DNA from: a virus
DNA: 64,000 bases
IMG/VR virus record: IMGVR_UViG_3300032242_001655
Location: 32,079-96,078 of that record
Direction: 5' to 3' (one strand)
Shown here: piece after piece, positions 15,329-23,158 of the stretch
How the letters are laid out: every line of letters starts with the position of its first letter
Numbering within the stretch: the first letter of the stretch is position 1
Program-made: the position numbers and the translations under genes
Notes under the pieces: model-generated
What the model was told of the DNA's origin: nothing
What the model saw: the letters and a program-made list of their open reading frames with translations, nothing else
The model's database searches: none

Positions 15329-16553
15329 AGATCCACATTGCTCGTTTTGTGGTAAAGAAAAGAACACAGTTGAAAAACTTATTGTAGGTGCTGAAGATAT
15401 AGGTATTTGTAATGACTGTGTTGACTTGTGCGTGGATATTCTAAAAGATGAGAAAGTTAAAAAGTTTCCACTTGAAGAAAAGAAACATTACAATCCTGTT
15501 AAGATCAAAGACTATCTTGATCAATACATTATTGGACAAGACGAAGCAAAGATAAGTTTGAGTGTAGCAGTTTGCCAACACTTCAAACGTATCAATCACC
15601 CTGACAAAGACATTGAATTAGAAAAGACCAATGTGCTTGTATTAGGTCCAACTGGTTGTGGTAAAACAATGTTGGCTAAGAAGATCGCAGAATATCTGGA
15701 TATTCCTTTTGCCATCTGTGATGCCACTGGACTAACCGAAGCAGGTTATGTAGGTGATGATGTAGAAAGTGTTCTTACTCGTCTAATCAATATAGCCGAT
15801 GGAGATGTTGAGAAAGCACAGCGTGGTATTATCTATATCGACGAAATTGACAAACTTGCTCGAAAAGGCGAAAGCATGAGCATTACACGAGATGTTTCAG
15901 GTGAAGGTGTACAACAGGCTTTGCTTAAAATGGTTGAAGGGTCTGTGTGTAGGGTTCCTGCTGGAGACAAGCGCAAGCACCCAAAGGGTGATATGCTTGA
16001 AATTGATACCAGCAAGATCTTATTCATCTGCGGCGGCGCTTTTGTCGGTATTGATAAAATCATTCAACGCAGACGAGGTTCAAAAGGCGTAGGCTTTGGT
16101 GCTACAATTAAAACCAAAGAAGAAGAAAACGTAGATGTATTCAAACACCATACTACTAAGGATCTTATCAGTTATGGAATGATTCCGGAATTTGTGGGAC
16201 GTTTTGGTATCACAGTTAGTGTTGAAAAATTAACAGAAGAACAGTTAGTTCAAATTCTAAAAGAACCAAAGAACAGTCTTATCAAACAGTATCAATACAT
16301 CTTTGAATTAGATGGACTTGGACTTACATTTGAAGACTCTGCTCTTAAAGAAATTGCTCATAAGGCTACAGAATTAGATACTAATGCTCGTGGATTAAAA
16401 AGTATATTGGAAAAAATCTTATTGCCTTACCAATTTGATGCTGTAGATTTACGTCAAAACGGTTTAACCAATATAAATATCACATTAGATGCTGTAAATG
16501 AACAACCAGCAGAATTAACATTTGAAACCGAACACAATGAGAAAATCAAATAG
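15312..16553 (+). CDS. clpX: ClpX-type AAA+ unfoldase
   Basis: 413 aa, full family length. N-terminal zinc domain with Cys10/Cys13 (CSFC) and Cys33/Cys36 (CNDC); Walker A GPTGCGKT at 112-119; Walker B IIYIDEID at 173-180; a sensor and Arg-finger region (PEFVGRFG); and the KGVGFGATI loop where ClpX carries its ClpP-docking IGF motif (here GVGF). Unfolds ssrA-tagged and other proteins and feeds ClpP. A TTG start codon at 15312 is needed to include the zinc domain. No clpP is seen here, so it would use host ClpP. The phage tmRNA supplies its classic substrate tag. Confidence 0.92.
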   Translation: MTTRNKDPHCSFCGKEKNTVEKLIVGAEDIGICNDCVDLCVDILKDEKVKKFPLEEKKHYNPVKIKDYLDQYIIGQDEAKISLSVAVCQHFKRINHPDKDIELEKTNVLVLGPTGCGKTMLAKKIAEYLDIPFAICDATGLTEAGYVGDDVESVLTRLINIADGDVEKAQRGIIYIDEIDKLARKGESMSITRDVSGEGVQQALLKMVEGSVCRVPAGDKRKHPKGDMLEIDTSKILFICGGAFVGIDKIIQRRRGSKGVGFGATIKTKEEENVDVFKHHTTKDLISYGMIPEFVGRFGITVSVEKLTEEQLVQILKEPKNSLIKQYQYIFELDGLGLTFEDSALKEIAHKATELDTNARGLKSILEKILLPYQFDAVDLRQNGLTNINITLDAVNEQPAELTFETEHNEKIK

Positions 16554-16767
16554 TCGTGGCCCAACCGTGGAGGTTAGAGATGCCAATATTAATGTTGCCC
16601 TGAGGAAACTCAAAAAGAAAGTTGAAGAGGGCGGAGTTCTACTTGAAGTTTTAGCCAATCAACATTTTGAAAAGCCCACCACAGAGCGTAAGCGTAAAAA
16701 GGGTGCGGCCCGTGCCCGTTGGCTTAAAAAACTACGCGATAACGAATTACCTAAAAAATTGTATTGA
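16537..16767 (+). CDS. rpsU: Ribosomal protein bS21
   Basis: 76 aa from the ATG at 16537, inside the clpX end. The pattern [23 protein letters not shown], then [18 protein letters not shown] and a basic LYx end matches bS21, the small-subunit protein near the anti-Shine-Dalgarno end of 16S rRNA. Phage copies are known in other aquatic phages and are thought to enter host ribosomes and bias initiation. Co-transcribed with clpX. Confidence 0.9.
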   Translation: MRKSNSRGPTVEVRDANINVALRKLKKKVEEGGVLLEVLANQHFEKPTTERKRKKGAARARWLKKLRDNELPKKLY

Positions 16768-16792
16768 CTTTGGTATAAAAATGTAGTATAAT
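16764..16792 (+). promoter_or_regulatory. Sigma70 promoter TTGACT-17-TATAAT
   Basis: TTGACT (16764-16769), which overlaps the bS21 stop, a 17-base spacer and TATAAT (16787-16792). Drives the gene at 16815. Confidence 0.75.
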
Positions 16793-16814
16793 AGTTTTTT
16801 AACGAAAGAAACTA

Positions 16815-17399
16815 ATGAAACAAACCAAAATTGATCAAATTGTAGCAGATATTAAAACATTCGATTGGCAAAAAGTTATCGACTATGCTAACAGTTTGGG
16901 TTCACAATTTAATGATGCCCAGTGGCGATTCCTTAAAGGACTTATCTTAGAAAGGGCCGCCGAAATTCATTCTAATGATTCTACATTCAAATATGTTGGA
17001 GAAACACACTGCGATTTCCGATGGGGGAAATACAAGATTACAGTAGAGCAAAAGAGTAAGACAGCAGGTAAGTTTTATACCAAAAAGAATAAACTCAAAA
17101 AAACAATTAGTTTTATTCTTACTAATAGTTATGGAACCAACAACACAGATAAAATTTCTAGCACTTCTGTTTCGGATGTTCTTATTGGAATTGCAAGTGA
17201 TGGAGTAGTGTTTGCATCAAAAGATACTGTACTCAAATATCTAAAAGAAAATGGTGATGGATTTGTTGTTAATATTCCAGCAACCGAAATTGTTGAAATA
17301 ACCGGCCATACTACTCAAAAAGTAAAATACGAAAGCAAATTGGCTGAAAAGATTATTGAAGCAATTGACGAAGAAATTATTCGCTTGACAAAACAATAA
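16815..17399 (+). CDS. Uncharacterised protein, possible PD-(D/E)xK nuclease fold
   Basis: 194 aa, soluble, Lys-rich. Asp in HCDFRWG followed by VEQK (an E-x-K) about 12 residues later gives the spacing of a PD-(D/E)xK nuclease core. The rest of the fold is not verifiable by eye. The transcript has its own sigma70 promoter. Other readings (a general DNA-binding protein) are equally possible. Confidence 0.4.
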   Translation: MKQTKIDQIVADIKTFDWQKVIDYANSLGSQFNDAQWRFLKGLILERAAEIHSNDSTFKYVGETHCDFRWGKYKITVEQKSKTAGKFYTKKNKLKKTISFILTNSYGTNNTDKISSTSVSDVLIGIASDGVVFASKDTVLKYLKENGDGFVVNIPATEIVEITGHTTQKVKYESKLAEKIIEAIDEEIIRLTKQ

Positions 17400-17413
17400 T
17401 TCTATGTTATAAT
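17385..17413 (+). promoter_or_regulatory. Perfect sigma70 promoter TTGACA-17-TATAAT
   Basis: TTGACA (17385-17390) is inside the end of the upstream gene; TATAAT is at 17408-17413. Drives the exonuclease gene. Confidence 0.8.
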
Positions 17414-17439
17414 AGTGTTTTATAACACAGAAAGATAAT

Positions 17440-17970
17440 ATGGCTAAGCACATGATGATTGACTTAGAGACTATGGCAGTCTCTCCAAATGCAGTAGTTC
17501 TAACATTAGGTGCAGTACATTTTAATCCCTACGGCAATGGGTATAGTGACAAACTATATCTACGTTTTGATCTCGATGATCAAGATAAGTTAGGACGTGA
17601 AATTGATCCAAATACACTTGAGTGGTGGGCTAAACAAGATCCTAAAGTTATGGAAGAAGCATTTAGTCCAGATGATCGTGTACCATTAGTAGATGCTATG
17701 GATCAGTTCCATAAGTTTGCATGGGGCTGTACAGCCTTTTGGGCTCATGGTAGTTTGTTCGACATTGCTATCTTAGAAAATATATATCGTCAATTGGTAC
17801 GTACTCCACCTTGGCAATATTGGCAGATCCGCGATACACGTACAATCTTTGATTTAGGGTATGATCCAGATATGCCTAAAGCCAGTAAGCACGATGCTCT
17901 ACAGGATGCTATTCGTCAGTCAGTAGGTGTTCAAAATGTATACTCAAAATTGAAGATAAAAGAGCGGTAA
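17440..17970 (+). CDS. DnaQ/DexA-like 3'-5' exonuclease
   Basis: 176 aa. DEDDh signature: DLET (residues 8-11), a central Asp in WAHGSLFDIAIL, and HDALQDA (His then Asp five residues later) near the C-terminus. RDTRTIFDLG and the WWAKQDP segment match the Rv2179c-like/T4 DexA branch, which degrades single-stranded DNA or RNA from the 3' end. Cytoplasmic; probably host or replication nucleic-acid turnover. Confidence 0.8.
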   Translation: MAKHMMIDLETMAVSPNAVVLTLGAVHFNPYGNGYSDKLYLRFDLDDQDKLGREIDPNTLEWWAKQDPKVMEEAFSPDDRVPLVDAMDQFHKFAWGCTAFWAHGSLFDIAILENIYRQLVRTPPWQYWQIRDTRTIFDLGYDPDMPKASKHDALQDAIRQSVGVQNVYSKLKIKER

Positions 17971-17988
17971 ATTATCCAAAGATGTAAA

Positions 17989-17995
17989 CTAAATA
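17989..17995 (+). promoter_or_regulatory. Late-type box CTAAATA
   Basis: CTAAATA 41 bases before the ATG of the exported His/Gly protein; AGGAGAA ribosome site follows. Confidence 0.35.
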
Positions 17996-18036
17996 TTAAT
18001 CTAAAGCGTTATAGTATTATAACCGAGGAGAAAATT

Positions 18037-18342
18037 ATGAAGAAACTCTTATTGGCATTATCAATGTTATGTGTTGTAGGTACAGCCGGTGCACAATGGC
18101 ATCATGGTTATCATGGCTGTTGCTATAGAGGTGGTTACGGCGGTGGATGGGTTGCTCCTGCTCTTATTGGCGGAGTAATTGGATATGAACTAAGCAGACC
18201 TCAAACAGTTTATGTTGAACCCCAACCAGTGATTGTACAACCTCCTGTGAGCGTAGTGCAACAACCTCCAATTGGATACCATTGGCAAGAAATGATTGAT
18301 CCTGCAACAAACACAAAGAAAATTGTATTAGTACCAAATTAA
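18037..18342 (+). CDS. Exported small protein with glycine-zipper-like segment
   Basis: 101 aa. Signal peptide MKKLLLALSMLCVVGTAGAQ with likely cleavage after AGA. The mature part is His/Gly/Tyr-rich (HHGYHGCCYRGGYGGGW), then PALIGGVIGYEL, then Pro/Val/Gln-rich to the end. Similar small periplasmic proteins occur in proteobacteria. Role unknown. Confidence 0.6.
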   Translation: MKKLLLALSMLCVVGTAGAQWHHGYHGCCYRGGYGGGWVAPALIGGVIGYELSRPQTVYVEPQPVIVQPPVSVVQQPPIGYHWQEMIDPATNTKKIVLVPN

Positions 18343-18343
18343 T

Positions 18344-18475
18344 ATGAAACTAAGAAAACTTCGCAAAAAATTATATCAGGCTATTTTTGAACACAAAGTA
18401 GAAAAAGAGAAAAAAGTTTGGTTCAAGATTCTTAAAAAATCCGTTAAACATAAACATACAGAAGATATAAGGTAA
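18344..18475 (+). CDS. Small basic protein, 43 aa
   Basis: Starts one base after the upstream stop and ends directly before the next ATG. It contains many Lys and Arg with His (MKLRKLRKKLYQAIFEHKVE), so it could bind nucleic acid. Real-gene support is the exact fit between neighbours. Not recognised. Confidence 0.5.
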   Translation: MKLRKLRKKLYQAIFEHKVEKEKKVWFKILKKSVKHKHTEDIR

Positions 18476-18760
18476 ATGGCTTTAAAATTTGAACCCGGTG
18501 AGTCTTACGATAGTTGGGCAGGCCGGGTTGAAAAGTTTGAATTAGAACAAGCCCGCAAACGCATTGCCAAAGGTGATGATCCCAAATTGGTCTTAGAAGC
18601 CATGTCTAAATCAATGACACAAAAATTGATGCACCCTATATTACGAATAATTCGAGATAGTGCCGGTGGAGGATTTGATCCTGAAGCAAACAGAAAATCC
18701 TATAACGAATCCATGAAGGGTAGAGGTGTTGTAGCAGATCATGTAGAAAGGGATACATGA
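18476..18760 (+). CDS. Conserved phage protein, 94 aa
   Basis: Starts directly after the upstream stop. Helical, with PKLVLEAMSKSMTQKLMHPIL near residues 42-62, a segment met in small T4-like phage proteins without known role. Overlaps the next gene by 4 bases. Confidence 0.5.
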   Translation: MALKFEPGESYDSWAGRVEKFELEQARKRIAKGDDPKLVLEAMSKSMTQKLMHPILRIIRDSAGGGFDPEANRKSYNESMKGRGVVADHVERDT

Positions 18761-19005
18761 AATTAGATCGTAGATATACGGGTTATAGTGATTTCAAATA
18801 TGCTGTGACCTTTAGATACAAAGAAGGTCAAATATTCTGCGAGCGTAGAGAATGGATGTGGGATCAATTTGGCCCAAGTTGTGAGTACGAACATTGGCGA
18901 GACGGCAAGCAGGCCTGTTGGTGTTGGATAAACGACAACTATAGAACTCGTATATTATTTGAAAGCGAAAAAGAATATAATTGGTACAGGTTAAAATGGG
19001 GTTGA
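18757..19005 (+). CDS. Aromatic-rich phage protein, 82 aa
   Basis: Rich in Tyr and Trp (YSDFKYAVTFRY, WMWDQFGPSCEYEHWRDGKQACWCWIND), with four Cys that could bind a metal. Coupled to the upstream gene by an ATGA overlap. Not recognised. Confidence 0.5.
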   Translation: MKLDRRYTGYSDFKYAVTFRYKEGQIFCERREWMWDQFGPSCEYEHWRDGKQACWCWINDNYRTRILFESEKEYNWYRLKWG

Positions 19006-19030
19006 CTTTTTACCAGTTTCATAGTATAAT
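19002..19030 (+). promoter_or_regulatory. Sigma70 promoter with leaderless spacing
   Basis: TTGACT (19002-19007), 17 bases, TATAAT (19025-19030). The ATG of the phosphoesterase is 6 bases later at 19037. Confidence 0.7.
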
Positions 19031-19036
19031 ATATGT

Positions 19037-19858
19037 ATGAAAATCCACTATGTTTCCGACCTGCATCTTGAATGCGAATACCAAGAACTTCCCGGCGGAG
19101 AAGTACTGATCCTTGCTGGCGATATTGCCGAAGTTGTAGGAATCAGTAAACAGCATCACAGCACCAAACTCGTTCAGGACACTCCTGATCACGTCTACCG
19201 TTTGAGTGAATTCTTCAAATGGGAATGTGCCAAATACGATAAGGTATTTTATGTGTTAGGAAATCATGAACACTATCACGGACGTTTGGATAAGTCTTAT
19301 CACATTCTAAAATCAATCATGCCTAACAATGTCAGTATGTTAGAGAACGAAGTTGTCGAATACAAGGGTGTTATGTTCATGGGTGCCACCATGTGGACCG
19401 ATATGAACAAGAATGATCCTATTACTCTTTATGCTGTTAAAAATGGTATGAACGATTACAGGGCTATTACTAATCTCTACGAGAACAAAAACGTTTACTA
19501 TAAACTAACTCCAGAACATACTGTTGGCATTTTTAGGAAAACTGTAGAATGTTTTAAACAGATATTAGAAAGTGATGAAAACAAAACTAAACCATTTGTT
19601 GTAATCACACATCACAGTCCAAGTTATCAAAGTATCAACAAAAAGTATAAATCTGAGTATCACATGAATGGTGCTTACTGTAGTGATCTAAGTGATTTTA
19701 TATTAGATCATCCTCAGATCAAATACTGGATACACGGACATCTACATGATCCTGTAGACTACATGATTGGTGATACTCGTATCATTAGCAACCCGCGTGG
19801 ATATATAGGATTTGAAGATACTGATCAATTTGATCCTAACAAGAGTTTTGAAATTTGA
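19037..19858 (+). CDS. Calcineurin-type metallophosphoesterase
   Basis: 273 aa. Motifs SDLHLEC (near residue 7), LAGDIAE, VLGNHEHYHG, VITHHSPSYQS and HGHLHDPVDY show the two-metal phosphoesterase core. Unlike the LpxH-like gene at 5556, it lacks lipid A-pathway features. Substrate unknown; phage members include nucleotide and RNA-end phosphatases. mRNA probably leaderless. Confidence 0.75.
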   Translation: MKIHYVSDLHLECEYQELPGGEVLILAGDIAEVVGISKQHHSTKLVQDTPDHVYRLSEFFKWECAKYDKVFYVLGNHEHYHGRLDKSYHILKSIMPNNVSMLENEVVEYKGVMFMGATMWTDMNKNDPITLYAVKNGMNDYRAITNLYENKNVYYKLTPEHTVGIFRKTVECFKQILESDENKTKPFVVITHHSPSYQSINKKYKSEYHMNGAYCSDLSDFILDHPQIKYWIHGHLHDPVDYMIGDTRIISNPRGYIGFEDTDQFDPNKSFEI

Positions 19859-20067
19859 TTAAAGTTAGAATCAAATGGAGTAGAGACTTATCTACAGAAG
19901 AAGCGTGGGATAAAGTCTGTATATGGGCCCTCGAGCATTTTGGACTGCCCGGGGGCCGATATTCTACAGAACTTAATATTGACTATATGGATTTTATCTT
20001 TGAAAGCAAACATGATGCGCTCATGTTTGCCCTAGCCCAGAATGGGCAATTACTTGAACCAGCCTAA
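19855..20067 (+). CDS. Small phage protein, 70 aa
   Basis: Uses a TTG start at 19855 within the upstream stop codon region. Sequence MIKVRIKWSRDLSTEEAWDKV, FESKHDALMFALAQNG is a pattern repeated among aquatic phages (short ferredoxin-like sheet). Converges with the minus-strand DUF454 gene, overlapping it by 18 bases. Confidence 0.5.
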   Translation: MIKVRIKWSRDLSTEEAWDKVCIWALEHFGLPGGRYSTELNIDYMDFIFESKHDALMFALAQNGQLLEPA

Positions 20068-20484
20068 CTTTTCGCCGGCTTCTTTGCGTCTTTCTGCTTC
20101 TTCTTTACTACCAGGTAGTCTATATGCCCAGAATAAAATTAGCATAAAGAAGATGCTCATCCACATGCAGGCTTTCCAATTACCTGTAGCAAACCATAGT
20201 ATAATCAAACTGGCATCCATACTAGCAAACATAGCCCACTTAGCCATTGTAGGAAATACACGACCGTTTTTCCAGTTAGCAATAAATGGTCCAAACAGTT
20301 TATGATTTATCATGTAGTTATGAAAACGCTCTGAACTACGAGCAAAGCAGTAGGTAGCAATTAGACTGGGTGTTGACCAAGGAATTCCTGGTACAATAAC
20401 ACCAATGTAGGCAATACCTAAAAACATTATACCTGCGGCAAACCACAATCCTTTTTTAATCTTTTTAATCAATTCCATTGACAC
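20050..20484 (-). CDS. DUF454 (YbaN-like) inner-membrane protein
   Basis: 144 aa. Matches the DUF454 pattern: a first hydrophobic helix then IGVIVPGIPWSTPSLIATYCFARSSERFHNYMINHKLFGPFI, followed by two close hydrophobic helices (about residues 85-117) and a charged tail. Predicted three or four membrane helices. Function of the family is unknown. The gene is divergent from the Hsp20 promoter, which lies inside its start region. Confidence 0.7.
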   Translation of the reverse strand: MSMELIKKIKKGLWFAAGIMFLGIAYIGVIVPGIPWSTPSLIATYCFARSSERFHNYMINHKLFGPFIANWKNGRVFPTMAKWAMFASMDASLIILWFATGNWKACMWMSIFFMLILFWAYRLPGSKEEAERRKEAGEKLGWFK

Positions 20485-20508
20485 TCTCCATTCTTTCGTG
20501 TATAAATA
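20478..20508 (+). promoter_or_regulatory. Overlapping sigma70 and late promoter before hsp20
   Basis: TTGACA (20478-20483), 17 bases, TATAAA; the -10 is also a perfect TATAAATA (20501-20508). Confidence 0.7.
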
Positions 20509-20567
20509 TAGTTATACAGAAATGCCTATTAGGGTTCTGTATATTGGGCATGGTGCCCACAAAAACG

Positions 20568-20586
20568 TTCTTGCTTATTAAAGGAG
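20568..20586 (+). promoter_or_regulatory. Possible RNA thermometer hairpin masking the hsp20 ribosome site
   Basis: TTCTT (20568-20572) can pair with AAGGA (20581-20585) of the ribosome site across an 8-base loop, using one G-U pair. This is weak pairing that would melt easily. Confidence 0.3.
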
Positions 20587-20592
20587 AAAACT

Positions 20593-21030
20593 ATGAACGC
20601 AATTACTCGCCTTGACACAAACGCTCTAAGTCAATTAAACAGAGCACTCGTTGGATTTGATCGTATGTTTGACACATTCGAGCACAGATTTGCAAACCAA
20701 ATCCAAAACAACTACCCCCCACATAACGTACTCAAAGTAGATGAAAACAACTACGCAATTGAAATTGCGGTTGCTGGATTCCAGAAGAGTGAAGTCACTG
20801 TGAAGGTAGATCAAGACGAATTAGTAATTACAGGTCAACGCACCGAATCACCCGAAGTAGAGTATCTACATCGTGGATTGAGCAGTCGCGACTTTACCAA
20901 ATCATTTACTCTTGCTGAGTATATGGTTGTTAAAGGTGCTGTAATTAAAGATGGTATTTTGAGAATTGATCTCGAACGCCAACTTCCCGAGGCTTTACAA
21001 CCCCGTCTTATTGACATTGTAGAGGCTTGA
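20593..21030 (+). CDS. Small heat-shock protein Hsp20 (IbpA-like)
   Basis: 145 aa. Alpha-crystallin domain from about residue 35: PPHNVLKVDENNYAIEIAVAGFQKSEVTVKVDQDELVITGQR, then the loop-dimer segment and GILRIDLERQLPE. Holds unfolded proteins in the cytoplasm. Phage Hsp20 copies are common in T4-like marine phages. It has a strong promoter and a long leader of about 80 bases that contains a GGGCA-TGG-TGCCC hairpin. Confidence 0.92.
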   Translation: MNAITRLDTNALSQLNRALVGFDRMFDTFEHRFANQIQNNYPPHNVLKVDENNYAIEIAVAGFQKSEVTVKVDQDELVITGQRTESPEVEYLHRGLSSRDFTKSFTLAEYMVVKGAVIKDGILRIDLERQLPEALQPRLIDIVEA

Positions 21031-21039
21031 TGCTATAAT
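21011..21039 (+). promoter_or_regulatory. Perfect sigma70 promoter TTGACA-17-TATAAT
   Basis: TTGACA (21011-21016) lies in the end of hsp20; TATAAT is at 21034-21039. Drives the clpS-KAS-HO-bilin operon. A 9-bp hairpin AAAGCAGGG/CCCTGCTTT (21041-21068) immediately follows in the leader. Confidence 0.8.
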
Positions 21040-21067
21040 TAAAGCAGGGGGAATTAACTCCCTGCTT

Positions 21068-21075
21068 TATAAATA
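21068..21075 (+). promoter_or_regulatory. Late promoter box TATAAATA
   Basis: Exact TATAAATA 18 bases before the clpS ATG, a second, late start for the same operon. Confidence 0.5.
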
Positions 21076-21093
21076 ATACACTCGGGGAACTTA

Positions 21094-21396
21094 ATGGAAC
21101 AAGTTGACGTCAAAGAAATAGAAGAAATAGATATTGAGATTTTGAATCCAGGAAAATATAAAGTTGTGGTTCAAAACGATGATGTCACACCGATGGAGTT
21201 TGTTATTGCCATGCTGATACAGGTATTCAATCACTCCGAAGAACGTGCTAAAGATATAACACTACAAATTCACAACGATGGAGCAGGAGTCGCAGGCATA
21301 TTCAGTTATGAAGTAGCCGAGCAAAAGGGCATTGAGGGTACACTATTAGCCCGCCAACATGGTTGGCCCTTAGCAATTAAAATCGAGGAAGAATGA
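21094..21396 (+). CDS. clpS: ClpS adaptor protein
   Basis: 100 aa. KYKVVVQNDDVTPMEFVIAMLIQVFNHSEERAKDI then HNDGAGVAGIFSYEVAEQKG match ClpS, which binds N-degron substrates and delivers them to ClpA with ClpP. First gene of a four-gene operon; its stop overlaps the start of the ketoacyl synthase. With phage ClpX, Hsp20 and tmRNA it adds to a proteolysis set. Confidence 0.9.
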   Translation: MEQVDVKEIEEIDIEILNPGKYKVVVQNDDVTPMEFVIAMLIQVFNHSEERAKDITLQIHNDGAGVAGIFSYEVAEQKGIEGTLLARQHGWPLAIKIEEE

Positions 21397-22625
21397 AATT
21401 TGCAATTACCGGAATAGGAATCCTTAACGGATTAGGCTCCACGCTGGAAGAAAATTGGAGCAATCTATTAGCAGGTAAGTCTGCTATACAGGATATTGAG
21501 TGGCCCGAAGATAATCCTGACGTTCTTCCTTCTACCTGTAAAGGTATACAGATTAAAACTGGATTCCCTAGTCCCACTCCAGAATTTACACGAGACGAGT
21601 ACGATAATGAACACCGTCATTGGTCACGTTCTACCAAAATGACTATATATACTGGCACCCAAGCCTATAAGGATAGTGGCCTTACTTCTAAAAACGTGGG
21701 AGTATTTTTTACAACTACTGTTGGGCAAATGGAAGCCAACAACAAAATTATGAAGGCTATTGACAAAGGCCGTGAAAAATACAGCCCTAAACAAATATTG
21801 AATGGTAGTAATGCGTACGGTAGTGAACAGGTACAGAAATATTTAAAACTAGAAGGTCCTAGTGGATCAATACACACTGCCTGTGCCACAGGAATCTACC
21901 TACTTGATTACGGAATAAAGACACTGATGACAGATCCGGATCTAGATGCTGTAATGATCGGATGCAGTGACAGTTGCTTTCAACCATTTGTCTTTTATTA
22001 TTTTCAAAATCTTAATGCGCTGAGTCGCCAACCTGCGGAAGAGGCATGTAAACCATTTGATGTTAATAGATCCGGATTTGTGTTAGGTGAAGGATCTTGT
22101 GCTTACATTATAGAACCTCTAGAAAAAGCAGTTGCCCGAGGTGCATATATCTACGGACTAGTATTAGGTACAGGTATTTCTGGCTCAGGAGTATTTGACA
22201 CAGAACCCGATCCCACTGGTCATACACAAAGATTAGCAGTGAATAAGGCACTCCGTAATGCCCGTGTAGATCCAGAAGATATCGATTATATTAATGCTCA
22301 TGCTACAGGCACACCAGTTGGTGATGAGTTAGAATACAATCTCATGAATGAAATGTTCCATGGTAAAGTCATGGTAAGTAATAAAGGACAAATAGGACAT
22401 ACATTAGGAGTTTGTTCTGTGATAGAGTTAATCTATACTATAATGGCTCTTAAAGAGCAACGCACACCGCCTAATGTAAATTTAACAACACCAGTAGGTG
22501 CCGGAATGCAGTTGCCCACGACTGAAACCAAGATATACGCAAAGTATGCTCTAAAGAATAGTTTTGCGTTTGGAGGACGTTCAGCCTGTGCTGTATTAGC
22601 AAAATATGATGGAGAAACAAAATGA
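21393..22625 (+). CDS. Beta-ketoacyl-ACP synthase (FabF-like)
   Basis: 410 aa thiolase-fold KAS II. Active-site Cys in HTACATG (near residue 165), His in NAHATGTPVGD (near 305) and Lys/His in NKGQIGHTLG (near 330), the Cys-His-His triad of elongating condensing enzymes. Glycine-rich end SFAFGGRSACAVL also fits. Would condense malonyl-ACP with an acyl group. No ACP or acyltransferase is seen beside it. It is coupled to a heme oxygenase, so its role is uncertain: membrane lipid supply or a pigment-linked acyl chain. Confidence 0.85.
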   Translation: MKFAITGIGILNGLGSTLEENWSNLLAGKSAIQDIEWPEDNPDVLPSTCKGIQIKTGFPSPTPEFTRDEYDNEHRHWSRSTKMTIYTGTQAYKDSGLTSKNVGVFFTTTVGQMEANNKIMKAIDKGREKYSPKQILNGSNAYGSEQVQKYLKLEGPSGSIHTACATGIYLLDYGIKTLMTDPDLDAVMIGCSDSCFQPFVFYYFQNLNALSRQPAEEACKPFDVNRSGFVLGEGSCAYIIEPLEKAVARGAYIYGLVLGTGISGSGVFDTEPDPTGHTQRLAVNKALRNARVDPEDIDYINAHATGTPVGDELEYNLMNEMFHGKVMVSNKGQIGHTLGVCSVIELIYTIMALKEQRTPPNVNLTTPVGAGMQLPTTETKIYAKYALKNSFAFGGRSACAVLAKYDGETK

Positions 22626-23158
22626 GTTTAAAAGAGTTAACCTGGGATAATCACCAACGAGCAGAAGCCACAGCATTTATGAAGGCTGTGTTTGATAAGT
22701 CTATGCTACAATCAGCATGGGCAGACTTTACATATCAAAAGTCAGTTATTTACGGATCAATTGAAAATGTTGCCCGTGATGCTAAACTTACATTAGACAT
22801 TCTTGAAATTGAACGTGCTCTAAAATTATACTTAGATGCTCAAGATATGTGTGGAGGTGAGTTTCCACGTATTCGTAAAGAAACTGTTGAGTATAGCAGA
22901 TACATCATGAACTTGGTAGGACAACCAGAGCGCATTATGGCACATCTTTATACTTGGCACATGGGTGACCTGTTTGGTGGGCAGATGATCAAGAAGATGA
23001 TGCCCGGACCTCATCGTAACTTAGAGTTTGATGATGTAGATAATCTCAAAGCCAAAGTACGTGCTAAGTTAAAAGATAGTATGGGAGACGAAGCAAATGT
23101 GGCTTTTGAATGGGCAATCAAACTAATGGAGACTTATAATAATGAGCTCAGTGTTTGA
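22622..23158 (+). CDS. Heme oxygenase-like protein
   Basis: 178 aa. NHQRAEATAFM carries His11 in the position of the heme-ligand His with the H-x-x-A-E pattern, and GDLFGGQ (115-121) matches the distal-helix glycine motif of heme oxygenases. Converts heme to biliverdin, CO and iron. Shorter than bacterial HO1 (about 240 aa), as for phage forms. ATG overlaps the ketoacyl synthase end and its stop overlaps the next gene by 17 bases, so product transfer is likely. Confidence 0.75.
   Translation: MSLKELTWDNHQRAEATAFMKAVFDKSMLQSAWADFTYQKSVIYGSIENVARDAKLTLDILEIERALKLYLDAQDMCGGEFPRIRKETVEYSRYIMNLVGQPERIMAHLYTWHMGDLFGGQMIKKMMPGPHRNLEFDDVDNLKAKVRAKLKDSMGDEANVAFEWAIKLMETYNNELSV

Noticed and set aside
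20042-20305. 87-aa plus frame opposite the DUF454 gene
   Set aside because: Shadow of a clear membrane protein; no ribosome site.
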